A stretch of 53,439 bases of DNA from NCBI GenBank assembly GCA_023663865.1, contig JAMPGU010000012.1, positions 1-53,439 of the forward strand, written 5' to 3'. This DNA is from Clostridium sp. Lineage in GTDB: Bacteria; Bacillota; Clostridia; Oscillospirales; Acutalibacteraceae. Made by a program: the position numbers and the translations under genes. The notes beneath the pieces are model-generated. The model did no database searches and was not told the DNA's origin. It worked only from the letters and a program-made list of their open reading frames with translations. This document shows positions 6,286 through 16,100 of the stretch, piece after piece (position 1 is the first letter of the stretch; each line of letters begins with the position of its first letter).

Positions 6286-7377
6286 ATGCTGCAATTTAAC
6301 AAGGATACATTTAAGATAATGCAAATAGCTGATACCCAGGAGGGCAGGCGAGTAAGTCCCGATACGATAGACCTGATTAACGCTGCCCTTGATAAGGCAA
6401 AGCCGGATTTGGTTGTATATTCAGGTGATCAAATTTGGGGCAAAACAGCGTTTAAAGGCAACAAGGAGCTTGTGACAGATGTTCTCGACAAGCTGACTAA
6501 ACCCGTGAGAAGCAGGCATATTCCCTTTACAATCTGTTTTGGAAATCATGACCGGCAGGTAGGTCTGTCTAATGAGGAACAGTTTGATATTTATAAATCC
6601 TTTGATTATTTCATTGGTGAAAGTGCCGAAGGCATAGATGGTGTTGCCAATCATGTTATAGAAATTATGGACGGGGAAGAGCTTAAATTTTTGCTTTATC
6701 TGATTGACAGCCATTCCAGCCTTGAGATTGGCTATGATAATGTACATCAAAATCAGATTGACTGGTACAGGCAGACACGTGACAGCTATGCGGAAAAATA
6801 TGGAAGGCTTATACCATCCATTGTAATTCAGCATATTCCGCTTTGTGAGGTTTTTGAGCTTCTGACTGAAGTGAAAAAGAATACTAAGGGCGCGGTAAGA
6901 GGCTTTCGAACCCACGCAAACAGATTTTATGTGTTAAATAAAGATAAGGTTAATCCTGACGGCTTTATGAAGGAATCACCTGCAGACCCTCAGGAAAACA
7001 GCGGTGAGTTTGCTGCCTTTAAAGAAAAAGGCGAAGTATTGGGTGTTTACTTCGGACACGACCATAATAATTCCTATAACGGTAAGGTGGATGGTATAGA
7101 TTTAGGCTATACGCAGGGTGCAGGCTTTCACGTCTACGGTCCGGGAAAGGACAGAGGTGTTCGCATTATTGAATTGAAAAAGAACGGTACCTTTGATACA
7201 TATGACTTGAGATTCAAGGACTTGGTTGGAAATAAAGTCAAAGAGCCTTTCAGGTATGCAATGTTTCAGATTATGCCGACGAATATGTTTGACGCAGTGA
7301 ACCGTGCCGTTAAGTTTTTCGCAGGCGTTGGAATTTTAGCAGTCATTGTAATTGTGCTGCTATTCTTCTTTGGCTAA
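6286..7377 (+). CDS. Calcineurin-like metallophosphoesterase, C-terminally membrane anchored
   Basis: A 363-residue phosphoesterase of the Dcr2/calcineurin-like type with unknown substrate. Metal-site motifs in order are ADTQ, SGDQ, GNHD, QHIP and GHDH. The first is normally DxH, so a Gln replaces one His ligand. A single hydrophobic segment at the very end (GVGILAVIVIVLLFFFG) would tail-anchor it in the membrane with the catalytic domain in the cytoplasm, as no signal peptide is seen. Among ATGs at 6268, 6283 and 6286, the last has GAGGTG at the best distance. It is followed 15 bases later by a 37-codon basic ORF. Confidence 0.88.
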   Translation: MLQFNKDTFKIMQIADTQEGRRVSPDTIDLINAALDKAKPDLVVYSGDQIWGKTAFKGNKELVTDVLDKLTKPVRSRHIPFTICFGNHDRQVGLSNEEQFDIYKSFDYFIGESAEGIDGVANHVIEIMDGEELKFLLYLIDSHSSLEIGYDNVHQNQIDWYRQTRDSYAEKYGRLIPSIVIQHIPLCEVFELLTEVKKNTKGAVRGFRTHANRFYVLNKDKVNPDGFMKESPADPQENSGEFAAFKEKGEVLGVYFGHDHNNSYNGKVDGIDLGYTQGAGFHVYGPGKDRGVRIIELKKNGTFDTYDLRFKDLVGNKVKEPFRYAMFQIMPTNMFDAVNRAVKFFAGVGILAVIVIVLLFFFG

Positions 7378-7392
7378 GAGAGGAGATTGTTT

Positions 7393-7506
7393 ATGGATGA
7401 ATTGTTTTCAGCAATTATTGAGGGTATATTTGAGCTTTTGGGCGAGATAATCAGCTATAAAAGAAAAAAGAGAAAGCAAGAGAAAAGAAAGAAGAAAAAG
7501 AAATAG
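7393..7506 (+). CDS. Putative 37-residue peptide with very basic tail
   Basis: A short ORF with a good ribosome site (AGGAG 7 bases before ATG) directly after the phosphoesterase and before a terminator. Residues 1-19 form an acidic/hydrophobic amphipathic stretch (MDELFSAIIEGIFELLGEII). Residues 20-37 are almost all Lys and Arg. This could be a membrane- or RNA-associated small protein. No known family recognised. Spacing and ribosome site support translation, while the A-rich tail could be chance. Confidence 0.5.
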   Translation: MDELFSAIIEGIFELLGEIISYKRKKRKQEKRKKKKK

Positions 7507-7513
7507 AAATAGA

Positions 7514-7555
7514 AAACTCCGAGGTGTTGTTTACATCTCGGAGTTTGTTATTTTG
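7514..7555. terminator. Terminator between convergent genes
   Basis: AAACTCCGAGGTG (7514-7526) pairs with CATCTCGGAGTTT (7534-7546) with one G-T pair, followed by a T-rich tract. It serves the phosphoesterase transcript and, in the other direction, the hisC transcript. Confidence 0.8.
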
Positions 7556-7575
7556 ATATAGGAAAACAGTTTACG

Positions 7576-8013
7576 TTATAATTCATTATCCTCCATAACA
7601 GTGAGGACACAGCCGACATTAACTGCGTTCAGTAGTACATAAACAGCAAAACTGATAAGGATTGATATTTTATCAAGCATATCAGGTGCTTTTATCATAC
7701 TGACAATGGATACACCAAAAATGATGATTGCCGGCACAAGGAATATTCCGGCACAGTTTTTAATTACCTCTGCCGGTGTGTAGCTGACATCAACGGTTAT
7801 ACACATTGTCACTATACAAATCAGCGTCATTATGATTGTTACAACCATAAAATTCAAAAGCAATATCTGGTTAACAGTCATATTAACGGTGATTGGAATT
7901 ACAGAGGTAACGTCACTTCCGTTTAACAGTTTAATTTGCGTAATCACACCGGCAGCTACATTAATGATGTTAATAATCCATAGAAATACAGCAGCAATTT
8001 TATGCTTTGACAT
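7576..8013 (-). CDS. Four-helix membrane protein of unknown function
   Basis: A 145-residue protein with four hydrophobic segments (about 7-27, 47-70, 82-106 and 112-137) and few charged residues. I see no recognisable motif. It starts at ATG 8013 inside the last codons of hisC (14-base overlap), so it is translated with hisC. The pairing does not suggest a specific function. Confidence 0.7.
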   Translation of the reverse strand: MSKHKIAAVFLWIINIINVAAGVITQIKLLNGSDVTSVIPITVNMTVNQILLLNFMVVTIIMTLICIVTMCITVDVSYTPAEVIKNCAGIFLVPAIIIFGVSIVSMIKAPDMLDKISILISFAVYVLLNAVNVGCVLTVMEDNEL

Positions 8014-9070
8014 GATTGATAAACTCCTTTATTTCTGTTAATAAAATATCCATTTCCGCATCTGTGCCAATGGAAATTCTGACATAATTGCGAATTCTCG
8101 GCAGATTAAAGTAACGAATATACACCTTTTTTGTTTTCAGATGTTCAAACATATCCTTCATTGACATATCGTTATGTGTAGCAAAAATAAAATTAGCACC
8201 TGAATCCAAAACGGAAAAGCCTAGCTTACGCATTTCATTGGTGATGCGTTCTCTTGTATTTATAATTTTACCACAGGTAGCCTTAAAGTATGCATCATCC
8301 AGTATACTGGCAGTTCCTGCCTCAATAGCAAGCGCATCAACTGTATAGGAATTGTAGCTGTTTTTTACAGCCTCCATAACATCAATTAATTTTTTACTGC
8401 CCACAGCAAAGCCTAATCTCAATCCTGCGAGGGAACGTGATTTGGAGAATGTTCCTGTTATAAGCAGATTTTCGTATTTACTGATAAGCGGTACTGCACT
8501 TGTTCCGCCGAAATCAACATATGCCTCATCAATAATAACAACACTGTCGTTGTTATAGCTCATGATTTTTTCTACAAAATCCAAGCCTTCACAAATGGAG
8601 GTAGGCGCATTTGGATTTGGTATAACAACACCGCCGTTTGCCTCTTTATAATCCTCCGGATTAATTCTGAAGCTTTCATCAACAGGATATGTCTTGTAAG
8701 GAATGTTAAATAAGCTGCACCAAACTGGATAAAAGCTATATGTTAAATCTGGGTACACAATAGGTTTGCTGCTGTTAAACAGGGCCTGAAAGGCAATTGC
8801 AATGACATCGTCACTGCCGTTGCCGACGAATACATTTTCAGCCTTGACATTATAATACTGCGCTAAAGCGTTTTTTAATTTTGACGCATTGGCATCGGGA
8901 TATTTTTTCAGCTCGCCTGCACTAAAGCTGTTTAAAGCCTCCTGTACCTTAGGTGACGGAGGATACGGATTTTCGTTGGCATTTAGCTTTACTATATTTT
9001 TATCACTGCTTTGCTCACCGGGAACATAAGGCTCAATTTTTCTTAAATTTTCAGTCCATAAATTATTCAT
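8000..9070 (-). CDS. hisC: Histidinol-phosphate aminotransferase-like PLP enzyme
   Basis: A 356-residue fold-type I aminotransferase that would convert imidazole acetol-phosphate and glutamate to histidinol-phosphate. Visible are NANENPYPPSPKV near the N-terminus, GNGSDDVI, NPNAPTS, DEAYVDFG, the PLP lysine K210 in TFSKSRSLAGLRLG, and YVRISIG at the end. It has the usual HisC length. It stands alone, with no other his genes near, and is paired with a membrane protein, so it could equally serve aromatic amino acid transamination. The start is ATG 9070 with AGAGG upstream. Confidence 0.9.
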   Translation of the reverse strand: MNNLWTENLRKIEPYVPGEQSSDKNIVKLNANENPYPPSPKVQEALNSFSAGELKKYPDANASKLKNALAQYYNVKAENVFVGNGSDDVIAIAFQALFNSSKPIVYPDLTYSFYPVWCSLFNIPYKTYPVDESFRINPEDYKEANGGVVIPNPNAPTSICEGLDFVEKIMSYNNDSVVIIDEAYVDFGGTSAVPLISKYENLLITGTFSKSRSLAGLRLGFAVGSKKLIDVMEAVKNSYNSYTVDALAIEAGTASILDDAYFKATCGKIINTRERITNEMRKLGFSVLDSGANFIFATHNDMSMKDMFEHLKTKKVYIRYFNLPRIRNYVRISIGTDAEMDILLTEIKEFINHVKA

Positions 9071-9155
9071 AGCATTAACCTCTTTTTTAGCATTTTAGCA
9101 TACTAAAGCGATTATTGCAACAGATAAATTATGAGTGGAAATTTAATACATATTG

Positions 9156-9171
9156 TGATATAATGTACTTA
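9156..9171 (+). promoter_or_regulatory. Extended -10 promoter giving a possibly leaderless mRNA
   Basis: TGATATAAT (TGn plus TATAAT at 9159-9164) lies so close to the ATG at 9171 that transcription would start at or within a base or two of the start codon. No Shine-Dalgarno sequence precedes the ATG, and only a weak -35 (TGGAAA, 9136-9141) is present. Confidence 0.5.
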
Positions 9172-9902
9172 TGTATAATTATGAACGATTATCAGATGAT
9201 ATTAAGCTGGCAGTTTCTGCCGACCATACCTTCGGCACAGACGCGGTTATACTGTCCCACTTTGCAAATATAAAGGCAAGAGACAAGGCTCTTGATATGG
9301 GAACAGGCTGTGGTATTATTCCGTTTTTGTGGCTGAGAAATGAAAAAATCAATAATGTATCTTGTCTTGATATTCAAAGAAATGCTTATGAGCAGCTGTG
9401 TCATTCTATTGAAATCAATCATGCAGAGACAAGAATAAAAGCATATCATTGCGATTTGAGAGAAATAAATAAGGTCTTTTCTGCAGAGGAATTCTCACTG
9501 GTTACAATGAACCCGCCTTACAAGCCTGTGGGAACAGGTATAGAATCTCTGGGAGAAAGTGCAAGAATAGCCAGACACGAGGTTTGCTGTAATATTGAGG
9601 ATGCGGTTAAGGCAGCTGCATATTTGCTTAAATTCAGCGGAAGATTTTGTATGTGCCACAGACCTGAAAGACTGGTTGACACAATAGAAATAATGAGGAA
9701 ATATAAGCTTGAACCAAAACGCTTGAGATTTGTTCAGGATAAGAATAATGAACAGCCGTTTCTGTTTTTAATTCAAGGGCAAAAGGGCGCAAAGCCATTT
9801 TTAAGGGTTGAGCCTCAGCTTGTTATAAAAAAAGATGACGGTAAATTTACGAAGGAAATGCTGGAGATTTATGGTTCTTATGCTGAAGGGTATGATAAAT
9901 GA
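9171..9902 (+). CDS. tRNA1(Val) A37 N6-methyltransferase-like (TrmN6/YfiC)
   Basis: A 243-residue Rossmann-fold methyltransferase that would methylate adenine N6 in RNA, by homology A37 of tRNA1(Val). Visible are the FGTDAVILSHF segment at 21-31, SAM motif LDMGTGCGIIPF at 41-52, and the amino-methyltransferase signature NPPY at 114-117. It is followed by rsmI with a 4-base ATGA overlap and then a radical-SAM gene. The TrmN6-RsmI pair is common in Firmicutes. The start ATG 9171 has no ribosome site and may be on a leaderless mRNA. Confidence 0.88.
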   Translation: MYNYERLSDDIKLAVSADHTFGTDAVILSHFANIKARDKALDMGTGCGIIPFLWLRNEKINNVSCLDIQRNAYEQLCHSIEINHAETRIKAYHCDLREINKVFSAEEFSLVTMNPPYKPVGTGIESLGESARIARHEVCCNIEDAVKAAAYLLKFSGRFCMCHRPERLVDTIEIMRKYKLEPKRLRFVQDKNNEQPFLFLIQGQKGAKPFLRVEPQLVIKKDDGKFTKEMLEIYGSYAEGYDK

Positions 9903-10720
9903 GCGGAAAATTATTTGTAGTTGGCACGCCGATTGGTAATTTGGGTGATTTTTCACCAAGAGCAGTTGAGGTGCTGGAGAATGTAGATTTTATTGCAGCA
10001 GAGGACACACGTGTAACGATGAAGCTGCTGAACCATTTTGATATAAAAAAAGAAATGGTTTCTTACTTTGAACACAATAAACGTCAGCGCGGTGAGGTTA
10101 TTTGTAGCAGGATTGCAGCAGGTGAGAGCTGTGCCATTGTTACGGATGCTGGTATGCCTGCAATATCAGATCCCGGAGAGGATTTGGTTAAGCTGTGTCA
10201 CGAGATGGGAATTCAGGTTGAGTCTGTGCCCGGGCCTACAGCCTTTGCAACAGCATTGGCTATATCGGGTATGCCCACAGGCCGTTTCACCTTTGAGGGC
10301 TTTTTGTCTGTAAATAAAAAATCACGGCGTGAGCATTTGGAAGAAATTAAAGATGAAAAGCGCACCTTGATTTTTTATGAAGCACCCCATAAGCTGGGCA
10401 ATACCTTAGTGGATTTGTATAAGACTTTGGGAAACAGAGAGCTTGCTATTGTGCGTGAAATCACAAAGCTGCACGAAGAGGTAATTAAAACAACCCTTGA
10501 AGAGGCACAGAAGCAGTATGCAAACGGTGGACTTAAAGGTGAGTTAGTTCTGATTATTGCAGGCAAAAAGGAAGAAGATTTTGAGAATATGACGATAGAA
10601 AAGGCGGTTGAAATGGCTGAACAGCTGGTGAAATCCGGTATGTCAATGAATAATGCTGCTAAGGAAATTGCAGCCCAAACCCCTTTTAAGAAAGGTGATA
10701 TTTACAAGGCATTGTTATGA
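9899..10720 (+). CDS. rsmI: 16S rRNA (cytidine-1402 2'-O)-methyltransferase
   Basis: A 273-residue tetrapyrrole-methylase-fold enzyme that adds the 2'-O-methyl to C1402 in the ribosomal P site. Typical motifs are VVGTPIGNLGDFSPRA at the N-terminus, AAEDTRVTMKLLNHF, SYFEHNK, VTDAGMPAISDPG, PGPTAFATALAISG and FYEAPHKL. The length is normal. It overlaps both neighbours by ATGA junctions, so the three genes are one translationally coupled operon. Confidence 0.95.
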   Translation: MSGKLFVVGTPIGNLGDFSPRAVEVLENVDFIAAEDTRVTMKLLNHFDIKKEMVSYFEHNKRQRGEVICSRIAAGESCAIVTDAGMPAISDPGEDLVKLCHEMGIQVESVPGPTAFATALAISGMPTGRFTFEGFLSVNKKSRREHLEEIKDEKRTLIFYEAPHKLGNTLVDLYKTLGNRELAIVREITKLHEEVIKTTLEEAQKQYANGGLKGELVLIIAGKKEEDFENMTIEKAVEMAEQLVKSGMSMNNAAKEIAAQTPFKKGDIYKALL

Positions 10721-11583
10721 TATGTTCAATTTGTCCCAGACATTGCAATATAGACAGAGATATACAATATGGCTTTTGCAGAAGCAAAAGCAAATTCAAG
10801 CTGGCAAGGGCAGCACTGCATTATTGGGAAGAGCCTTGCATCAGCGGTAAACAGGGAAGCGGAGCTGTGTTTTTCAGCGGATGCAACCTGCGATGTGCCT
10901 TTTGTCAGAATTATGAAATCAGCCGAGAGGGAAAAGGCATAGAGGTTACGGATGACCGACTGATAGAAATATTTGAAAATTTGATTGCCCAGGGTGCGAA
11001 TAATATCAATTTGGTTAATCCCGGTCATTATGCTGACAGGCTGGCAGATCTTCTTACTAAGTGGAAATCACCTGTGCCGATTGTGTACAATACCGGTGGG
11101 TATGAGGAAGCGGAAACCATCAAAAGGCTTGACGGTTTGGTGGATATCTATTTGCCCGATTTAAAATACATAAGAGCGAACAAGGCAAAAAGATATTCAG
11201 ATGCAGAGGATTATTTTGAAAAGGCATCGGCAGCCATTAAGGAAATGCGAAGGCAGGTTCAGGATCGGTTTGACGGCGGTATAATGAAATCAGGGCTTAT
11301 CATCCGTCATTTGATTTTGCCGCAGAATACAAATTCCGCCATTTCAATTCTCGACTGGATTAAGGATAATGTGCCGGATACGTATGTATCCCTTATGGCG
11401 CAGTATACCCCTTGTCAGACACTGCAGGATTTGCCTGAACTCAATCGCAGAATTACCGAACGGGAATATAATAAAGTGGTTGATTATGCATTGGCGTCGG
11501 GCTTTGAAAAATTATTTTTACAGGATATATCATCCGCAAACAAGGAATATATACCTGACTTTGATTTGTCAGGTGTGTTATAA
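10717..11583 (+). CDS. Radical SAM protein, PflX/COG1313-like
   Basis: A 288-residue radical SAM enzyme of the uncharacterised PflA-like group. The cluster motif is CxxxCxxC at C56, C60 and C63 (SGCNLRCAFCQNYEIS). A second N-terminal Cys set, C3, C6, C10 and C21 (ICPRHCN...GFC), suggests another metal site. Further family marks are NLVNPGHY, VYNTGGYE and YLPDLKY. The substrate is unknown; members are annotated as pyruvate-formate-lyase activase-like without proof. It overlaps rsmI by 4 bases, but a functional link is not evident. Confidence 0.88.
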   Translation: MICSICPRHCNIDRDIQYGFCRSKSKFKLARAALHYWEEPCISGKQGSGAVFFSGCNLRCAFCQNYEISREGKGIEVTDDRLIEIFENLIAQGANNINLVNPGHYADRLADLLTKWKSPVPIVYNTGGYEEAETIKRLDGLVDIYLPDLKYIRANKAKRYSDAEDYFEKASAAIKEMRRQVQDRFDGGIMKSGLIIRHLILPQNTNSAISILDWIKDNVPDTYVSLMAQYTPCQTLQDLPELNRRITEREYNKVVDYALASGFEKLFLQDISSANKEYIPDFDLSGVL

Positions 11584-11610
11584 ATTTTTAAATTAAAGGA
11601 GAATAAAAAG

Positions 11611-12030
11611 ATGAAAAAGTTTATTAAGGAATTCAAAGAGTTTATTTCAAAGGGCAATGTGCTTGACCTGGCAGTCGGCGTTATTATAGGCGGTGCCTTC
11701 TCTGCAATTGTAACCTCCCTGACAGATAATATTATTAATCCGCTGATTAATTGTATAGGCGGTGCAGAAATTCAGGGCAAAATTCATTTGGTTGGTGACA
11801 ACTATATTGATTACGGCGCCTTCCTTTCAGCAGTTATTAACTTCTTAATTATGGCACTTATTATTTTCTGCATTGTAAAGGCTGTTAACAAAGCGATGTC
11901 CATCGGCAGAAAAAAGGAGGAAGTGCCTGCAGAGCCGACTACAAAGATTTGTCCGTTTTGTAAAAGCGAAGTTCCGATTGATGCAGTTAAGTGCTGTCAT
12001 TGTACCTCTAACCTTCCGGAAGAGGAGTAA
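11611..12030 (+). CDS. mscL: Large-conductance mechanosensitive channel with C-terminal zinc ribbon
   Basis: A 139-residue MscL that opens under extreme membrane tension to release solutes on osmotic downshock. The first helix region KEFISKGNVLDLAVGVIIGGAF is highly conserved, and a second helix lies at about 70-90. Instead of only the usual charged helical tail, it ends with a CPFC...CCHC zinc-ribbon module at about 112-133. I recall such tails in some clostridial MscL. The start is ATG 11611 with AAGGAG upstream. Confidence 0.95.
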   Translation: MKKFIKEFKEFISKGNVLDLAVGVIIGGAFSAIVTSLTDNIINPLINCIGGAEIQGKIHLVGDNYIDYGAFLSAVINFLIMALIIFCIVKAVNKAMSIGRKKEEVPAEPTTKICPFCKSEVPIDAVKCCHCTSNLPEEE

Positions 12031-12073
12031 GGTATATTGTGCTTGTGAAAGCAGAAAGGTTATGTGAATTGTT

Positions 12074-12997
12074 ATGAAAATTGAGTCCTATCATTTTCCG
12101 TCAGCAACCGGTGTTTGTGAAATAAACGGCAATATTTATACACCGGATCATCAGGTGGAGGGTGTTTTAGTTATTCATCACGGTATGGCAGAGCATCAGG
12201 AAAGATATCTGGAATTCATAGAATATCTGACCTCTAACGGCATTGCTGTGTTTATGCACGATATGGCAAACCACGGAAAGTCTAATCAGGATAAAGCGCT
12301 TACCGGATATTTTGGTGAGAAGAACGGATATACGGCATTGGTAGCTGATTTGAAAACTACCTTTGACAAAGCTAAGCTGGCATACCCGGATAAGAAAATT
12401 GTTGTGATGGGTCATTCTATGGGCTCTTTCATAGTAAGATGCTTTACGGCTTGGTACAATGATGCAGGCTTTGCTGCGGCCATATATATGGGTACAGGCG
12501 GTTCAAATCCTGCCGCAGCTGTAGGAGATAAGCTGTCTGCCCTGGTAGCAAAAATTAAGGGCAGCACCTATAAAAGCAGTCTGCTGGATAAAATGACCTT
12601 TGGGTCATACGGCAGCAGGTTTGAAAAACGTACAAATGTGGATTGGCTGACCCGTGATACTAAGATTGTTGATAAATATATAAGTGATGAATACTGCGGA
12701 TTTTTATTTTCAGCACAGGGTATGAATGACCTTGTTAAGCTGAATATTGCAGCAAACAGCGGGGATTGGTATGCAAATGTGCCCCAGGATTTAAAAATAC
12801 TTCTTATCAGCGGTGATATGGACCCTGTGGGTAACTACGCAAAGGGTATTTACGAAATTTATGACAAGCTTAACGATTCCGGTCATACAGATGTAACGTT
12901 GAAGCTGTATAAGAACGGGCGCCATGAAATATTAAACGAGCTTAATAAAACAGAAGTTTATGCGTATATCAAGGATTTTATAATCAGTGTATTATAA
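12074..12997 (+). CDS. Alpha/beta hydrolase, monoacylglycerol-lipase-like
   Basis: A 307-residue cytoplasmic serine hydrolase of the Hydrolase_4 (lysophospholipase/monoglyceride lipase) type. Oxyanion motif HHGMAEHQERY lies near residues 35-45. The nucleophile is S115 in GHSMGS, the acid is D250 in SGDMDPVG, and the base is H284 in NGRHEILNE. The catalytic triad is complete. The substrate is probably a lipid ester but not determined. It stands alone, 43 bases after mscL, with a weak AAAGG ribosome site. Confidence 0.9.
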   Translation: MKIESYHFPSATGVCEINGNIYTPDHQVEGVLVIHHGMAEHQERYLEFIEYLTSNGIAVFMHDMANHGKSNQDKALTGYFGEKNGYTALVADLKTTFDKAKLAYPDKKIVVMGHSMGSFIVRCFTAWYNDAGFAAAIYMGTGGSNPAAAVGDKLSALVAKIKGSTYKSSLLDKMTFGSYGSRFEKRTNVDWLTRDTKIVDKYISDEYCGFLFSAQGMNDLVKLNIAANSGDWYANVPQDLKILLISGDMDPVGNYAKGIYEIYDKLNDSGHTDVTLKLYKNGRHEILNELNKTEVYAYIKDFIISVL

Positions 12998-13144
12998 TAA
13001 AATTTACAGCGGTATTGCATATGTATTCAGTATTAATGTGATATGCTTTGATTATTAGCCAAACCTTTGGTTTTGTATATTATTTTATTGAGATGTATTC
13101 TCTGGCTTTTATTTTGATAAAATATGTAATGATTGGAGTGCATT

Positions 13145-16100
13145 ATGGATAGAAGAATAAAAAATAAAAAGAAAACTTTATTTACAGCATTTATCGTATT
13201 TCTTGCGGTATTGACTGCGGTTTCTGCAGTAATGCTGAATACTTCATACACTGCCAAGGCAGAAAATGGAGAATTTGTTCAAATCATCAACGATAGTCAT
13301 CACAGGGTTTTGGATGATGGTGCGTGGCAGGATTGCACTGTGGATAACAGTGATAATCTTGACCTGATAACAAATCAGTTAAGAAAAGCGATTGCTGAAA
13401 AGGAGACATCAGCAGAGCTTTATATTGCTACGTCAAATCCGTTATATAAGGAGGATTCTGTTCAGGAGATTGTTGATGTAATCTATGACAGTGTTTTCAG
13501 TGATGATTATGCTGTTGTTCGTGACGAGGATGGAGAATTTATAGGCATCGTCGGCTCTTATATGTATGAGCATATGGAGCTTGATCTTGATAATGAAAAG
13601 CATTCAGGCTATATTCCGTCTGCGTCATCGGAGTCAAAGAATTTTTCCTACTACAAAATCAATTTTGTTATGCACTATGAGGATGATTTTGCCATCGGAG
13701 ATGAATGTGTAAAGGAATTTGTTGAGGATTGGCAGAAGGAATATATTGACTCCAACAAAGTTATTTCTAATGCCGCTGATGAAGAAAAAGATTTTTATAT
13801 CATTAAAACAATTTATAACTATATTGCAAAAAATACCGCATACGATTTTGATGTTTACCAGGATGCGTATTCTACGAACAGCTTCAGATACCGAACTGCA
13901 CATACAGCCTTCGGCGCAATATTCGGAAATTCTACTGAAGTGAAAACTGCAAATGCCCTCAATGACGATAATCTGATATCCATCAGTCTTGATAAGGTCA
14001 CGGATTCTCAGGGCTTATACCGACCTGTAAATAAGGATTTAGGTATGGCTGTGTGCGACGGCTATTCCTACCTGTTCTACTATATGTGTCAGTATAATGG
14101 TATTGACTGCCGTGTTGTTAAGGGTGATTATACAGCGGACTCCGGCAAAGAATCAGATGCCCATGCTTGGAATATGGTTAAGCTGGGTGACGAATATTAT
14201 TCTGTGGATGTTACCTTCGGTTCCCAGAGAAGCTATAAGATTTCAAATGATTTTACCATTGTAAATTATGATTTGTTTATGAGAGGCACGGAGGATATTG
14301 AATATTCTGCTGCCAATCACCAGCAGGCTTTTGCGGATTATGCTGATTTTATTTCCCAGCAGAGCAGTGACAACTATTACTTCCCAATCAAAAGTGTTTA
14401 TGAGGATGAGCTTCAGGTCTTTGTATCAAGACGCAGAAATGCAGGCTCAGGCTCAAAATATTCTCCTGATGAGGAGTATGATATTGAAAATTATTTGATT
14501 GTTGATGGTAAAAATAATCAGTACAAGATTAATGATGCCAAGGATGGCTTGGTAAAGTCTGACGGATTTGTATATCGCAGTACAGGCTATTACTATTCCT
14601 TTGATTTAATTGACTATGCAAATGGTATTGAGTATGTATGCGACGATATGCATATTGTGGATGCCGGTGATTATGATGTTAAGGTAGATATGGCGGACGG
14701 AAAATACCTGACAAAGACCATCTCGGTTTCTCCTCTTGATATGAGTAAAGTCAAGTCTTACGATTTAGATGATACGAAATTAAATGAAAATTCGATTGAT
14801 AAGTTCATCACCGGTGATGAAAAGATTTCTATTGAATTTAACGGTGTCAGCATAAACTTTACAGAAGCGATTTATGATTCCGCAGGCAAGAAGCTTGTTA
14901 AAGGAACGGATTATGATATTTACTGCTATGAGGCTAACGACAGCACAAAAAAGCATATAATACCTAAAGAGCCAAACGATTACAGAATTCGCGTTGAATA
15001 CTATGGCAACTACTGTGGTTACATTGAAATTCCTTTTACAATTACCAAGGCAGATTTAAATCATTACACCTTTAATGTAAATGTAACCTATGGTGTGGAT
15101 ATTGCCGCAACCCTTAATGAGCTTAAAATTGGAAATAATGCTACCGGTGATGTTGTAACCTTATACAAGGGTGTTGATTTTGATATAGTAGAAATCAAGG
15201 GCGGACTGAATTACCAGGATAAGGGTACTGTTACAGTTACAGGACTTCCCGGCAGTAAGTATCTGCTTTCAGGCTCAAAATCTGTATGGAATTATACAGT
15301 CAATGCACGTTATAATGCATCTTCTTTGTTCGACGGCAAAACCATTCCGAATGCCAGATATATGTATACAGGCGAGGCAATAAAGCCGGATGACTTTAAG
15401 CTGTATTACACAACTGCCAATGGCAAGCGTGTAGATTTGGAAAAGAATAAGGATTACAAAATTATCTCTTATTCCAACAATGTTAATCCCGGCAGCAACG
15501 CAACAGTTAAGGTAGAATTTATCGGCAACTACACAGGCACTGCCAATATGAAATTTGAAATTGTAAGATATACAGTTTCTGTTTCAAACACGATGTTTGA
15601 ATATAACGGCAAGGTGCAGAAGCCGGATGTAATCGTAAGAGACTCTAACGGAAAGCAGCAGACCTTAGGCAAGGATTACACGCTGAGCTATTCTGATCCG
15701 AATTCAAAAGAGGTTGGCACATATACGGTTACAGTCAATTATACTTCTCCTGATTTGAAGCCACAGGTAATCACTTATAAAATTTATAAGAATTCATCAA
15801 GTGTAACGGTTTCACTGTCTGCTTCCAGCTATACGTATAACGGCAAGGTGCAAAAGCCAACTGTAACGGTTAAGGATAATAACGGCACAAAGCTGGTTTC
15901 AGGTACGGATTATACAGTAACCTACTCAAATGCAAGCTCTAAAGCAGTAGGAATATATACTGTCACTGTAAAGCTGATGGGTGATTATTCCGGTGAAATC
16001 ATAAAGCAGTATAAAATCAATCAGCCTAAATTTACACTGACTGTTTCCAATTTAAAATATACCGGAAAGTCACAGACACCTACAGTAAAAGTGTATGTTG

